64,000 nt of DNA from UBA2020 sp964551435 (GCA_964551435.1 CAZKBS010000003.1:62001-126000), one strand, 5' to 3'. Positions 8,671 to 19,046 are shown, numbered from the stretch's first letter. A program made the numbers and translations. The notes: a model not told the origin generated them from the letters alone.

Positions 8671-9915
8671 ATGACCGCCGACTTTCTCCACATCATGCAT
8701 GAACGCGGGTTCCTGCACCAATGCACCGACATCGACGGCCTGCGCAAGCAGCTGGAAAGCGGCACGGTCACTTGCTACACCGGATATGACGCGACGGCGA
8801 CCAGCCTGCACGCAGGCAGCCTGCTGTCCATCATGATGATGCGCTGGTTCCAGAAATGCGGCCACCGCCCCATCGTACTCATGGGCGGCGGCACGACCAA
8901 GGTTGGCGACCCCACGGGCAAGGATGAAAGCCGCAAGATGCTGTCCGACGCCGATATCGACAAAAATATCGCCGGTATCCGCAAGGTATTTCAGAAATTC
9001 ATCAACTTTGGCGACGGCAAAACCGATGCCCTGATGGTCAACAACGCCGAATGGCTGGAGAAAATCAACTACATCGAATTTCTGCGCGATTACGGCCCGC
9101 ATTTCAGCATCAACCGCATGCTGACTATGGACAGCGTGCGCCTGCGGCTGGAGCGTGAACAATCCCTCAGCTTCCTTGAATTCAACTATATGCTGCTGCA
9201 GGCCTATGACTTCCTCGAACTTTACAAACGCTATGGCTGCACGGTGCAGTTCGGCGGCTCCGACCAGTGGGGCAATATCATTGGCGGCGTCGATCTGGTG
9301 CGTCGCATCCTGCAAAAGGAATCCTTTGGCCTCACCTGCCCGCTGCTGACCACCGCCAGCGGCAAAAAAATGGGCAAGAGCGCCAGCGGCGCCGTCTGGC
9401 TCAACGACGATATGTTCAGCGCCTATGACTATTACCAGTACTGGCGCAATACCGAAGATTCCGACGTCGGCCGCATGCTGAAAATCTATACCGAATTACC
9501 GATGGACGAAATCGCGCGCCTGGAATCGCTGCGCGGTGGCGAGATTAACGAGGCGAAAAAAATCCTCGCCTTCGAAGCGACCCGCATGTGCCACGGCCAG
9601 AAAGCCGCCGAAGACGCCGCCGAAACCGCCCGCAAAACCTTCGAAGAAGGCGGCGCGGCAGAAGGTCTGCCCACGATTAAGATCGGACAAAAATCGCTGA
9701 CGGATGGTATTCCCGTTTATGTGCTGTTCAAGGATGCCGGCCTTGCTTCATCAGGCGGCGAAGCCCGCCGTCTGATTGCCGGCGGCGGCGCGCGCATCAA
9801 TGACGAAAAAGTCGACAGCGACCAGCGCATCGTCACCATCGCCGACGTCGGCGCGGAAGGGCATATCAAACTCTCCGCCGGCAAGAAAAAACACGCGCTG
9901 GTAGTGATCGAGTAA
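8671..9915 (+). CDS. tyrS: Tyrosyl-tRNA synthetase
   Basis: 414 aa. Charges tRNA-Tyr in the cytosol. The Rossmann-fold class I signatures are present: HIGH variant SLHAG (residues 45-49) and KMSKS variant KMGKS (residues 233-237). Tyrosine-site sequences YTGYDATATSLHAG, GGSDQWGNI and LLQAYDF are typical. The C terminus is an S4 RNA-binding domain (VLFKDAGLASSGGEARRLI and following). Convergent with the small membrane-protein gene, with 6 bp between stops. Confidence 0.98.
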   Translation: MTADFLHIMHERGFLHQCTDIDGLRKQLESGTVTCYTGYDATATSLHAGSLLSIMMMRWFQKCGHRPIVLMGGGTTKVGDPTGKDESRKMLSDADIDKNIAGIRKVFQKFINFGDGKTDALMVNNAEWLEKINYIEFLRDYGPHFSINRMLTMDSVRLRLEREQSLSFLEFNYMLLQAYDFLELYKRYGCTVQFGGSDQWGNIIGGVDLVRRILQKESFGLTCPLLTTASGKKMGKSASGAVWLNDDMFSAYDYYQYWRNTEDSDVGRMLKIYTELPMDEIARLESLRGGEINEAKKILAFEATRMCHGQKAAEDAAETARKTFEEGGAAEGLPTIKIGQKSLTDGIPVYVLFKDAGLASSGGEARRLIAGGGARINDEKVDSDQRIVTIADVGAEGHIKLSAGKKKHALVVIE

Positions 9916-9921
9916 CCTCGG

Positions 9922-10275
9922 TCAGGGAACATCGCACATTCCGAACACCTTGCATGCAATCGTGAGATATCCGATAAGCGTGCACCACAAAGATATGGGC
10001 GCATACACGATGCTTAATAAAATGGACATGTAGAAAAATTTTTGTCCATGAGGCTTCAGTACATATATAAAAAAGACCGCAGGGAACGCAGCTACAACGG
10101 TAAGATGAAATAATCCCTGACACCTAAGAAGCTGTATGTCATAGGCCTTCCCAAAATGAAACGCCGAAGCAAAAATAAACGCTATTAATACAGGAAAGAC
10201 TAGCGCAAATAGCGCGACGGTCCAAAATGGATGCGCGGATATGAAATGTTTAACAACCTTCACTATCGCCGCCAT
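9922..10275 (-). CDS. Small hypothetical membrane protein
   Basis: 117 aa with three likely membrane helices (about residues 15-38, 52-72 and 80-105) and a short Cys-containing tail. I recognise no family. The start codon overlaps the stop of the upstream AsmA-like gene by one base (TGATG), so it is probably translated by coupling. The DNA is visibly more AT-rich than its neighbours and uses A/T-ending codons (many ata, aaa, ttt), which suggests recent acquisition or weak selection. A role in envelope lipid transport with its neighbour would be a guess from position only. Confidence 0.55.
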   Translation of the reverse strand: MAAIVKVVKHFISAHPFWTVALFALVFPVLIAFIFASAFHFGKAYDIQLLRCQGLFHLTVVAAFPAVFFIYVLKPHGQKFFYMSILLSIVYAPISLWCTLIGYLTIACKVFGMCDVP

Positions 10276-13200
10276 CAGTTCTCGAAGAAAATCTTGCGCA
10301 GGATGCCGGGGGCGAGGACGGAAAGCGGGTTGACCGATACCTGCGGCTTGTCTTTCGGGCCTTTGATTTTATAGGTTGCGGCCAAAATACCGCTGCCGCC
10401 GCCCGTCAGGATTTCGCCGACCAGCGGAATGCCGCTCAGCACGTTATTCACGCCGGAAATCGGGATAATCGTGCCATCCATATCGAGGACATTCGCCCAG
10501 TTATCGATTTCACCTTCGAAATTGAGCCCCAGCGACGCGCCCGATGTGCGGCCATCGCGCAGTTTGATCAGGCGCACGTTTTTATGCTGTGCGGGCTGTC
10601 CGCGGTCGATCCAGTTGAAATTGACACGCGCGCGTTTGAAGGCAATACCCTCGCCGTTCAGAATATCCAGTACCCCGACCAACGACATTGAATTGAGCAG
10701 CAGCGCCAGCACCGGCGCGTCGCGCAGCACGAAATCGCTCAACACCACGCTGCCGCGCATGTCGCGCAGGCCACCGTTCGGTGTCGGCTCCCCCTTTACG
10801 ACCAGTTTGCCGCCGCGGATGGATTTGCTGATACCGAAAAACGCGATCGCACCGCCGCCGTTGGCGGCCTCGAAGCGCAACGTCGGGCCCTGGGGCGTCG
10901 GCATATAGCGCAGGTAAATATCATCCGGGCCGATAAGGCCGTCTATTTCCAGCTGTTCGATGCGCTGCCACGCATTGCGACGCAGGAACATTTTAACCTT
11001 ATCCAGCATACGGCCTTCGCCGACGACAAGGCGGTCGACCGTCATCGATATCTGGATTGGCGCCACCTTGATAGCGGCAGCTGCATCGGTATTAGGCGTA
11101 CCGTCGCTTTGCATCCAGCGCGTGGCATCGAACTGGTGGCCCGTGATGCGTACCACATATCCGGCGCTATCTTTGTTTTCGATATCAATAGCCGCCTGCG
11201 TCTGCCCCCACATCGCCGTCGGGAAAGCCACTTTTCTAAGAATACCGCCGCGGATATCCGCATCCCCGCGCAGGACCAGCCCTGCCGCCTCCACGGATAT
11301 ATTTTCTATTTTCTCCGGTGCGCCTTTCAACAGGTGAATGCGCATGGCGGCGCTGCCCTTGGTACCCGCCGCCTTCGTATAGCCGATATCTTCGATAGAC
11401 ATCGATGCAGGCGTCAGATCCGCCGTCAAATCCAGTGTCGCGCGCGCATCATGTTCCAGCTTGTAGATCACTTTTGACGGCAACGGGCCCATCAATCCCG
11501 CAGCTGCGGGCACGCCAAACCGGCGGCGCGCGGCATCATCCAGCGTCAGCTCTGCCGTCACAGAACTATCGAAAGACTTTTTAAGATCAAAATTTTTCGT
11601 CCAGTCGAAAGTCATCGGCATGTCTGCAAGACGTCCGCTACCGCTCACATGCAGCGCGCCATTGTCGACACGCAAATCCATCGGCCCGCCCGTCACATCC
11701 ATGCCGGAGACCATTTGCGGGAGCAGCATATCCGTCAGTTTTGCCGCCGCCGTCACCTGCACTTCGGAGATATGCAGCTTGCGGTGAATGGGGAATTTGA
11801 ACGACACATCGACATCCGCCTGCCCTTTGACATCGGCCGCATTGATACCCAGCATCTTGGGATAACCGAGCGGCTTGGCATCAAGGACTTCCAGCGCCGT
11901 TTTGACGGGGCCCGACAGCGATACCTTGATATCAATATCGATATTCTTGTCCGGCTCATGATGGTCAAGATCGGTGATGGCAATCGTCGATTTACTGACC
12001 TTCATATCGCCGAGTGTGCCGCCAGTGAGCGCAAGGTCAAAACGCTCCGCATTATACGTTGCCTGTCCGCGCACGTTTTCAACCGGCATCAGCGGCGGGA
12101 AATAATCGACCTTGATGCCCTCAAAATCAATCACGCCACCCAGCTTGTGCATGACAAGGGGCTTTTCCCCTTCGGCAGGCGCGGGATTGATGGCGAAGGC
12201 CGCGTCAATCGTCGCCTTGGTCGCAACGCCTTTTGACAGATGCGTTGTCACCCACCAGCGCGGATCCGGCGTCAGATGCGCCGGCCAGTAATGCGCCAGA
12301 TCATCCATCGGCGTTTGCGTAAGCTCACCCTGTACGGTAACGTCGTACTTGCCGTCTTTGAATTCGACAAGAGCGCGCGTGGCCGCCTTCGGGCCGTCCA
12401 TATCGATATTGAGGGCGTCAATACGCAGCCCCCTGCCCGCGATATCCAGCATGCCTTTTGCGTAGAGTTTGCGCACCGGCAGCGGCGACTCTTCATAAAG
12501 CCCGAAGCCGCTGAAATTGCCATTCTCCGCACCGGCAATAAAACGCGCGCGGAGCGGTTTGAAATCCTTATCGAGACGCAGCCACAAACTGCCCGTCATA
12601 TTCATCGCCACACCGCGCCATGCGGCCAGTTTTTCGCTCGTCGCCGCCAGCGCGGAGGGGTCAAGCCCGCCCAACAACGCGGTGATATCCGTCTCGCCAT
12701 TATCGCGGCGATAGCGGGCTTCCGCTTTGATGATGGTACGGCGGTCGGCCGTCATATCCACGGCCATATCCAGTTTGGCAAGAACGCCCGTGCGCGTGCG
12801 GCGAATGGTGATATCCGTATCCGACGACTGGCGCACCAGACCAAGCTGACGGTCATCGTAGACAAGGCGCGCATCGCGCACCGATACTTCTTCAAGCCCG
12901 CCCAGTAAAAGGCCAAGGTTGCCATGCGCCGTCAGGCCGCTGAGAACACCGCGCAAAAGTTCAATCTGCGCGCGCGCATTGGCATCAATCATTTCCGGCG
13001 GCAGTGGCGGGCCGAAGGTTTCGGCAGGTTTTTCATCGACATTGAGGGTGATATGCCCGTCTTCCCAGCGCACGACATGCAGCGACGGTTCATACACGCG
13101 AATGAGTTTGGGCACCAGACTGCCAAAGACCAGATGCCGTTTGGACAAATGCACGCCCATCTTGCGCATGCTGGCGACATCGGCGCCGTCGGGGCGATGG

Positions 13201-13466
13201 ACGGTGACGTCTTTCATTTCGATCTGGAACAAATCGAAGTGCCCGCCCCAGACCAGCTGGGTGCCGCCGATATCGAAAACAAAACCCGGCTGACGGGCGT
13301 TCATGGAGGCTTCAAGCTTTTCCGTCAGAAAAGATGCATCCAGCGGCCCCATCGACAGCCGCCACAACAGCGCGCCCCACAGCAAAAACACCAGCACAAT
13401 CAGGAAGGCGCAAAATTCGAGCCCCATGACCAGCCCGCGGTTGAAATAGTGCAAGGCTTTTTTCAC
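10275..13466 (-). CDS. AsmA-like/YhdP-family large envelope protein (DUF3971)
   Basis: 1063 aa. One N-terminal membrane anchor (about residues 13-33) and a very long, beta-rich periplasmic region with alternating short strands, as in the AsmA/TamB/YhdP bridge-like proteins that move phospholipid between inner and outer membrane. The AsmA-like C-terminal region is recognisable near GASLGLNFEGEIDNWANVLDMDG and FxIxGPxxxPQVSVNPLSVLAPGxLRKIF. Length is close to YhdP (about 1270) and far from AsmA (about 620). It diverges from glnE with 35 bp between starts. Confidence 0.85.
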   Translation of the reverse strand: MKKALHYFNRGLVMGLEFCAFLIVLVFLLWGALLWRLSMGPLDASFLTEKLEASMNARQPGFVFDIGGTQLVWGGHFDLFQIEMKDVTVHRPDGADVASMRKMGVHLSKRHLVFGSLVPKLIRVYEPSLHVVRWEDGHITLNVDEKPAETFGPPLPPEMIDANARAQIELLRGVLSGLTAHGNLGLLLGGLEEVSVRDARLVYDDRQLGLVRQSSDTDITIRRTRTGVLAKLDMAVDMTADRRTIIKAEARYRRDNGETDITALLGGLDPSALAATSEKLAAWRGVAMNMTGSLWLRLDKDFKPLRARFIAGAENGNFSGFGLYEESPLPVRKLYAKGMLDIAGRGLRIDALNIDMDGPKAATRALVEFKDGKYDVTVQGELTQTPMDDLAHYWPAHLTPDPRWWVTTHLSKGVATKATIDAAFAINPAPAEGEKPLVMHKLGGVIDFEGIKVDYFPPLMPVENVRGQATYNAERFDLALTGGTLGDMKVSKSTIAITDLDHHEPDKNIDIDIKVSLSGPVKTALEVLDAKPLGYPKMLGINAADVKGQADVDVSFKFPIHRKLHISEVQVTAAAKLTDMLLPQMVSGMDVTGGPMDLRVDNGALHVSGSGRLADMPMTFDWTKNFDLKKSFDSSVTAELTLDDAARRRFGVPAAAGLMGPLPSKVIYKLEHDARATLDLTADLTPASMSIEDIGYTKAAGTKGSAAMRIHLLKGAPEKIENISVEAAGLVLRGDADIRGGILRKVAFPTAMWGQTQAAIDIENKDSAGYVVRITGHQFDATRWMQSDGTPNTDAAAAIKVAPIQISMTVDRLVVGEGRMLDKVKMFLRRNAWQRIEQLEIDGLIGPDDIYLRYMPTPQGPTLRFEAANGGGAIAFFGISKSIRGGKLVVKGEPTPNGGLRDMRGSVVLSDFVLRDAPVLALLLNSMSLVGVLDILNGEGIAFKRARVNFNWIDRGQPAQHKNVRLIKLRDGRTSGASLGLNFEGEIDNWANVLDMDGTIIPISGVNNVLSGIPLVGEILTGGGSGILAATYKIKGPKDKPQVSVNPLSVLAPGILRKIFFEN

Positions 13467-13501
13467 GCGCTGTCTTTATCCCCGGGCTTTTTGCAGATAG
13501 A

Positions 13502-16500
13502 ATGACACATAGATATTTACCAGACGGCAGGGCCGCACCGGCAGCCGATTATAGCCTTTTTTTACCCGCGAGAGTAAGCCCCTTGCCCGGCAAATCATCC
13601 CATAAAAAGCCGCGAAAAACGCCTGCCGCCCCGCACCGCACGGGCAAACCGCGCACAAAGCCCGCATGTTCCGCCCCGGCGCATAAATCGGGCGGCGCAA
13701 ATGCCACAGCCGCGTCACTTTTGCGCCACAGCCCCTATCTTTCCGGCCTCGCGGCAAAATGGCCCTATTTACTAGCTGCCGCCCCCGAAACGGCAGAGCA
13801 GGCCATTTATCAAGAACTGGACGCCGCCTGCGCCGATGCCACGCGGGAGGATGTCATGGCCGCGCTGCGCCGCGCCAAACAGAAAATCGCCCTTTTGACC
13901 GGACTTTGCGACCTGCGCGGTATCTGGGATGACGTGCGGGTGATGCGCGCGCTGTCGGATTTCGCGGATATCGCCGTGCAGAAATCTGCCGACTGTTTAC
14001 TTCGCGACGGGCACGATTCAGGTTTGCTGCGCCTGACGAAACCGAAAACGCCTCAAAAAGATTGCGGCGTTATTGTCATCGCCCTTGGCAAATGGGGCGC
14101 GCAGGAGCTGAACTATTCCAGCGATATCGATTTGATGGTGCTGTTCGACGCCGCGCGCACCCCGATCAAGGACAAAGACGCCGCGCAGAACTTTTTCATC
14201 CGCTTCACACGCGACCTTGCGCAGATGCTGGAACAGCCGACGGCAGACGGCTATGTTTTCCGCTGCGATTTGCGTCTGCGTCCCGACCCCGGCGCGATGC
14301 CGCTGGCCGTATCCATGGGCACGGCGGAGATTTACTACGGCAGCCTCGGCCAGAACTGGGAACGCGCGGCGATGACAAAATCGCGCACCGTTGCGGGCGA
14401 CAGCCGTCTGGCTGATGATTTCACGCGATTGATGACCGCCTGGATATGGCGCCGCAACCTCGATTTTGCCGCCATACAGGATATCCATTCCATCAAACGC
14501 CAGATCAACGCCAAGCAATCGGCGCAGCGCGGCAAGGTCAAATCTGCGGACAATCCCTATCTGGGCGTTAACGTCAAGCTGGGGCATGGCGGGATTCGTG
14601 AAATCGAATTTTATGCGCAAACGCAGCAGCTGATTTTCGGCGGTCGTGACGTCACGCTGCGCCAGCCGACAACGCTGGGCGCACTGGCGGCCCTCGCGGC
14701 AGCGGGACATATCAGCGGCGATGACGCAAAAACACTATCGGACGCCTATCTTTTTCTGCGGCATATCGAACACCGCCTGCAAATGATGGACGACCGCCAA
14801 ACCCATAGCCTGCCGATGCAGGCGGATGATTTCGCCGCGCTTGCCGATTTTGCCGGATATGCAGACAGCGCCGCGCTGGTGCGCGCCCTCGCCGCCCACA
14901 TGGGGGCCGTTCAGAAAAGATATGCCGCGCTGTTTGTGGAATCGCAAAGCCTTGGCGAGGGGGATGGCAATCTGGTATTCACCGGCGTTGATGACGACCC
15001 CGATACGCTGGATACGTTGCGCGGCATGGGCTTTGCCGCACCGGAGAAAATCACCGCCGCCATCCGCGGCTGGCATCACGGACGCTACCGCGCCGTGCGT
15101 AGCGAGAGGGCGCGGCAGATCCTGACCGAGTTGACACCGCAACTGCTCGCCACGCTTGCCGCGACGGCGCAGGGGGATGAAGCTTTTTTGCGCTTTGACC
15201 GTTTTCTTGAAAAGCTGCCCTCCGGTATTCCGATTTTCACGATGTTCGCGCATCACCCGCAGCTGCTGCCGATTGTCGCCGATATCATGGGCACGTCGCC
15301 GGCACTGGCGGATTGGCTGGGCACACACCCGCAGGTGCTGGACGGCGTTATCAGCCGCGATTTCTTTGGCCGTCTGCCCGATGGGGACTGGCTGGAAAAA
15401 GAACTCGCGCACCGGCTGGGCGCCGCGCGGGATTATCAGGACGTGCTGGATATCACGCGGCGCTGGGCACGGGAAAAAAGATTTCATGCGGGCATTCATA
15501 TCCTGCGCCGTCTGTCGCCGGTTTCCGATTGCGCGCGGTATCTGAGCGATATCGCGGAGGCTTCGCTGCGGCTGCTGACGCCGCACGTTTGCGCAGAGTT
15601 TGAAAAAGCACACGGGCGCATCAAAGGCGGCGATTATATCCTGCTGGCCATGGGCAGCTTTGCCGCGCGCCGGATGTTTACGGATTCCGATCTGGATCTC
15701 GTCGCGCTCTATGATGTTCCGATCAGTGCCGAAGCCAGCGATGGCGCCAAACCCCTGCCGCCCAGTCTTTATTATATCCGCCTGACGCAGCGGCTGATGA
15801 CCGCGATTACCGCGCCGACATCCGAAAGCATTCTTTATCAGGTCGACGCGCGCCTGCGCCCTGCGGGTGGCGACGGGCCGCTGGCGGCATCTGTCGACGG
15901 CTTTATCGAATACCAGAAAAAAAATGCCTGGACATGGGAACATATGTCGCTGATACGCCACCGCGTCATTTACGGCAGCGATAAATCGCGCCGCAAACTT
16001 GCGGCGGATATCGCCGGTATTCTCTGCCGCCCGCGCGATGCCGCGCAACTGCAAAAAGATATTCTGGACATGCAATCGCGCGTGAAGCGCGAATTTTCCG
16101 GCGGCGGAAAATGGGATTTGAAATACCGCAGCGGCGGATTGATGGACCAGCTTTTTGCCGTGCAATACCTGCAGCTGCGCCATGCCGCCTATCTGCCCGC
16201 CGCCCTAACGCCGGATATCGCAGAGGCGTTGGCAGTGCTGCGCCGCGGGCGCAAAATCGCCGCCGCTAGCGCCGAAGAATTGCGTCTGGCGATGGAGGCC
16301 ACGCTGTCGGTACAGATGTTCCTGCGGCTTTCGGCTGCCATTCCCTTCAATCCCGAAGCGGCCAGCGCGGGCCTGCGCGCCAAGCTGCCGGAATTCATGC
16401 AGATGAAAAAGCGCGGTATGACCAAGGCCGATTTTAAAAAACAGGCCGCAGCGTTTCAAAAGATTCTCGATGGGGCGGATAAAATATGCCGCGCCATCCT

Positions 16501-16594
16501 GACGCAAAAAACGGCGCAGGCATCCCAAAATAAATCCCCCAAAACCCGCGCCCCCAAACGCGCCGCCGCTGCCAAGACGAAAAAGAAAAAATAA
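13502..16594 (+). CDS. glnE: Bifunctional glutamine synthetase adenylyltransferase/deadenylase
   Basis: Adds and removes AMP on glutamine synthetase in response to PII and glutamine. 1030 aa, as expected for two nucleotidyltransferase halves. Each half has its metal-binding DxD: GKWGAQELNYSSDIDLMVLFD-type in the N-terminal (deadenylase) half near residues 195-216, and GSFAARRMFTDSDLDLVALYD-type in the C-terminal (transferase) half near 718-738. The second half is diverged from the usual GKLGGREM form. Two oddities: a basic, proline-rich N-terminal extension of about 60 residues, which may mean that the true start is later, and a Lys/Ala-rich tail ending in KTKKKK. Confidence 0.95.
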   Translation: MTHRYLPDGRAAPAADYSLFLPARVSPLPGKSSHKKPRKTPAAPHRTGKPRTKPACSAPAHKSGGANATAASLLRHSPYLSGLAAKWPYLLAAAPETAEQAIYQELDAACADATREDVMAALRRAKQKIALLTGLCDLRGIWDDVRVMRALSDFADIAVQKSADCLLRDGHDSGLLRLTKPKTPQKDCGVIVIALGKWGAQELNYSSDIDLMVLFDAARTPIKDKDAAQNFFIRFTRDLAQMLEQPTADGYVFRCDLRLRPDPGAMPLAVSMGTAEIYYGSLGQNWERAAMTKSRTVAGDSRLADDFTRLMTAWIWRRNLDFAAIQDIHSIKRQINAKQSAQRGKVKSADNPYLGVNVKLGHGGIREIEFYAQTQQLIFGGRDVTLRQPTTLGALAALAAAGHISGDDAKTLSDAYLFLRHIEHRLQMMDDRQTHSLPMQADDFAALADFAGYADSAALVRALAAHMGAVQKRYAALFVESQSLGEGDGNLVFTGVDDDPDTLDTLRGMGFAAPEKITAAIRGWHHGRYRAVRSERARQILTELTPQLLATLAATAQGDEAFLRFDRFLEKLPSGIPIFTMFAHHPQLLPIVADIMGTSPALADWLGTHPQVLDGVISRDFFGRLPDGDWLEKELAHRLGAARDYQDVLDITRRWAREKRFHAGIHILRRLSPVSDCARYLSDIAEASLRLLTPHVCAEFEKAHGRIKGGDYILLAMGSFAARRMFTDSDLDLVALYDVPISAEASDGAKPLPPSLYYIRLTQRLMTAITAPTSESILYQVDARLRPAGGDGPLAASVDGFIEYQKKNAWTWEHMSLIRHRVIYGSDKSRRKLAADIAGILCRPRDAAQLQKDILDMQSRVKREFSGGGKWDLKYRSGGLMDQLFAVQYLQLRHAAYLPAALTPDIAEALAVLRRGRKIAAASAEELRLAMEATLSVQMFLRLSAAIPFNPEAASAGLRAKLPEFMQMKKRGMTKADFKKQAAAFQKILDGADKICRAILTQKTAQASQNKSPKTRAPKRAAAAKTKKKK

Positions 16595-16662
16595 TCCGCA
16601 AAAAATAATACGTACGCGGCCGGAAACCGGCGGCGTTTGCGCAATATCACAGCAGGTATAGA

Positions 16663-17277
16663 TTATTCGTCGCGGGCGCGGCGGGCGAGTTTTTCCAGCT
16701 CGCGCGTGACAACGCGGTCAATCACGCGGGGCAAATTTTCATCCAGCCAGGTTTTGATGAGCGGGCGCATCAGATCGCGCGCGATATCTTCGAGGGTGAC
16801 GCGGCCCACGCGCGCCGGCTCGTCACGCTCCACGGCCACATTACCGGCGAGGAGTTTGGCCATTTCCGCGGTCGCGGCTTCGGCCGTTCTGTCGGAAAGC
16901 AGGCTTTCATCATCTGCGGTCATGGCGGTCGCTTCCTGTAAGTCAATCACGGGGGGCGGATCGGGGTCGTAATTCGGGTTCATCAAATCTTCGCCGAGGT
17001 TGATCTCGGCTTCGTTCAGGCTTTCGACCTTGTCGGTCAGGTCCAGCACGCCGCCCGCGCCCGAGTCTTCCGCTTCGCCTTTGAGGGTGAGGTCAGATTT
17101 ATCTGCATCCTCGCTGAGGGCGTTGAGCATACCAGCCGGACGCACGGGTTCATTTTTCGGGCGCAGATCCGCTCCGCCCGTATCTGCCGGGGCGTCGCCG
17201 TCTTCGTTGATAATCTGGCGGATTGATTCCAGGATTTCCTCGATAGAAGGATCCTGTTCTGTTTTCGCTTCTGGCAT
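16663..17277 (-). CDS. popZ: PopZ-type polar organising protein (DUF2497)
   Basis: 204 aa. In Caulobacter PopZ forms a polar matrix that anchors ParB-parS and recruits CtrA-pathway kinases. The diagnostic N-terminal helix is present (DPSIEEILESIRQIINED, residues 9-26), followed by a long acidic, disordered, Pro/Asp-rich middle and the C-terminal oligomerisation helices (PLIKTWLDENLPRVIDRVV, then EKLARRARDE). A cell-cycle role fits the presence of ctrA in the window. Gene order here does not add to the assignment. Confidence 0.9.
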   Translation of the reverse strand: MPEAKTEQDPSIEEILESIRQIINEDGDAPADTGGADLRPKNEPVRPAGMLNALSEDADKSDLTLKGEAEDSGAGGVLDLTDKVESLNEAEINLGEDLMNPNYDPDPPPVIDLQEATAMTADDESLLSDRTAEAATAEMAKLLAGNVAVERDEPARVGRVTLEDIARDLMRPLIKTWLDENLPRVIDRVVTRELEKLARRARDE

Positions 17278-17377
17278 CCGTGTGACCGTTTTGTTCTAAA
17301 GTCTTGAATATTCTGTTTTTAAAATATTTGAACCAGAAAAGCGAGTCAGATTTCATCACGGCCGCCGTAAGCCTGCT

Positions 17378-17551
17378 TTAGCGCAAATGCGGCAGCCACG
17401 TGAGAAAGACCGTGACCAGAGACAGAATGGCGCCGACGCGAATGACCGTCATCACCAGCTTGAGCAGCTGGTTCAATATTACCATCGCCAGAATGAAGAG
17501 CGGAATAAGCACTTCCGTGTCCTGCGACATCACTGTTTTGAGAAAATCCAT
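17378..17551 (-). CDS. Small hypothetical membrane protein
   Basis: 57 aa from ATG 17551; a 70-aa reading would need a TTG at 17590. GTG codons lie directly before the ATG, so the exact start is open. The protein has two closely spaced hydrophobic segments (IPLFILAMVILNQLL and a second VGAILSLVTVFLTWL), compatible with a hairpin in the membrane. No family recognised and no partner gene evident, so this rests on hydrophobicity and reading-frame integrity alone. Confidence 0.4.
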   Translation of the reverse strand: MDFLKTVMSQDTEVLIPLFILAMVILNQLLKLVMTVIRVGAILSLVTVFLTWLPHLR

Positions 17552-17666
17552 CACCACGCCCCGAGATAACCCCAAGGCTATGGTAATCAATTATGGTTAA
17601 ATTATTATTGACGTAATATCTGAGCGCTCGGGGATATTGGTTTGCATTTGTTATGAAAATAATAAA

Positions 17667-19046
17667 TTACCGATCAAGCCTCGTCCCGATCCAGCGGTTC
17701 TTCACCGATTTGAAATGGGCCGTGGGATTATAGATGGGCACCTGAAGGCCGAGGCGCGCCGCGGTCAACTCCCCGACGGCGGACAGCACGCTGTAAAGCG
17801 CGACAATCCGGTTACGCTCGGCAATCACATGGGCGACCTGCGCATCCAGATATTCCTGTTCCGCATCCAGAAGGTCGAGCGTCGTGCGCGAACCGTAATC
17901 CGTTTCAATGCGCACACCGTCGAGCGCCAGCTTGGCGGCGTCAATCTGCGCCTTGCGGGCCTGCATCTCCGCCTCCGCCGCGCTCAGCTCCGTCCACGCG
18001 GCGATCACCGTCTGGCGCACGCCGCGTCCGGCGCGCAGACGTTCCATGCGGCGCTGGGATTCGATTTGCTTGGACTGGCGCACACGGGCATCAACCGCAC
18101 CGCCCGTATAAAGCGGAATACTTGCGATAATACCGACGGAGGTCGTGTTAACGTGATCATCAATCCGCTGCGCGGGGTCATAGGTACGCCCCAGACTGCC
18201 CGTCAGGTCAACCTGCGGCAACAGCTCCCCCGTGACGGCGCGGGTATCGGCGCTGGCGGCGTTATGGCTGTAGTCGGCGAAATGGATATCGGGGTTCTGC
18301 TCTTCGGCCAGCGCGATGGCTTGCTCCAGCGTTTGCGGAATGTCCAGACGGAAAACAGGCGCCGGCAAATCCTGCGGCTCCTGTCCGACGGCACGTTCAT
18401 AACGCGCGCGGCTGGCGCGCAGGCTGCCCTCGGCGCGCACGCGGCTGGCCACGGCATTCGCCAGACGGGATTCCGCCTGACTGACATCGGTTTTGGTGAT
18501 ATCGCCCAGCTTGAATCGTTGACGCGATGCTTCAAGATGCGTTTCCAACACCTTCTCGTTATTCAAATTCAGGCGCACAATCTCGCTGTCGCGGCGCACA
18601 TCCATATAGGCGGTCACGGCATCAAGCAGTACTTTTTGCTCTACTGAATGAAGAACCGCACGCTGGGCATTGATTCTGCTCGAGGAAGCCTTCACGCTCG
18701 CCTGCGTCGCGCCGCCACGGTACAGCGGCTGACGCAGCTCCAGCGCCAGATTTTTGGGGTCGGCATGATTGTCGAAAACGTCGCCGTCATAATACGAGGA
18801 AGTATACGAAGCCTCCCCCGTCAGGCGCGGGCGATAGCCCGACATGGCCTGCGCGTAGGTTTCATCCACACTCCGCAGCTCCGCCCGCGCGGCTTCAAGC
18901 TCCGGATTGCGAAGATAAGCCTCCGCGAGCGCGGCATCAAAGGGCGTTACCGCTCCCCCGCCTTCCTGAGCTGTTGCACTGCCCGCGACCGCAAAAACAG
19001 AAACGGAAAAGCTCAGAAAAAAGACAAAGAAACGAAAATAACGCAT
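17667..19046 (-). CDS. tolC: TolC-family outer membrane efflux/secretion channel
   Basis: 459 aa with a signal peptide (cleavage near ATA-QE). Forms the trimeric outer-membrane and periplasmic tunnel for type I secretion or RND efflux. The protein shows the two-fold TolC repeat: LAEAYLRNPELEAARAELRSVDE at the start of repeat 1 and EQAIALAEEQNPDIHFADYSHNA at repeat 2, with heptad-rich helices between. The conserved C-terminal ALYSVLSAVGELTAARLGL is present. The stop of pcm and the start of this gene abut (TAAATG), so they are co-transcribed, an arrangement I recall from other alphaproteobacteria. No inner-membrane partner is in the window. Confidence 0.92.
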   Translation of the reverse strand: MRYFRFFVFFLSFSVSVFAVAGSATAQEGGGAVTPFDAALAEAYLRNPELEAARAELRSVDETYAQAMSGYRPRLTGEASYTSSYYDGDVFDNHADPKNLALELRQPLYRGGATQASVKASSSRINAQRAVLHSVEQKVLLDAVTAYMDVRRDSEIVRLNLNNEKVLETHLEASRQRFKLGDITKTDVSQAESRLANAVASRVRAEGSLRASRARYERAVGQEPQDLPAPVFRLDIPQTLEQAIALAEEQNPDIHFADYSHNAASADTRAVTGELLPQVDLTGSLGRTYDPAQRIDDHVNTTSVGIIASIPLYTGGAVDARVRQSKQIESQRRMERLRAGRGVRQTVIAAWTELSAAEAEMQARKAQIDAAKLALDGVRIETDYGSRTTLDLLDAEQEYLDAQVAHVIAERNRIVALYSVLSAVGELTAARLGLQVPIYNPTAHFKSVKNRWIGTRLDR

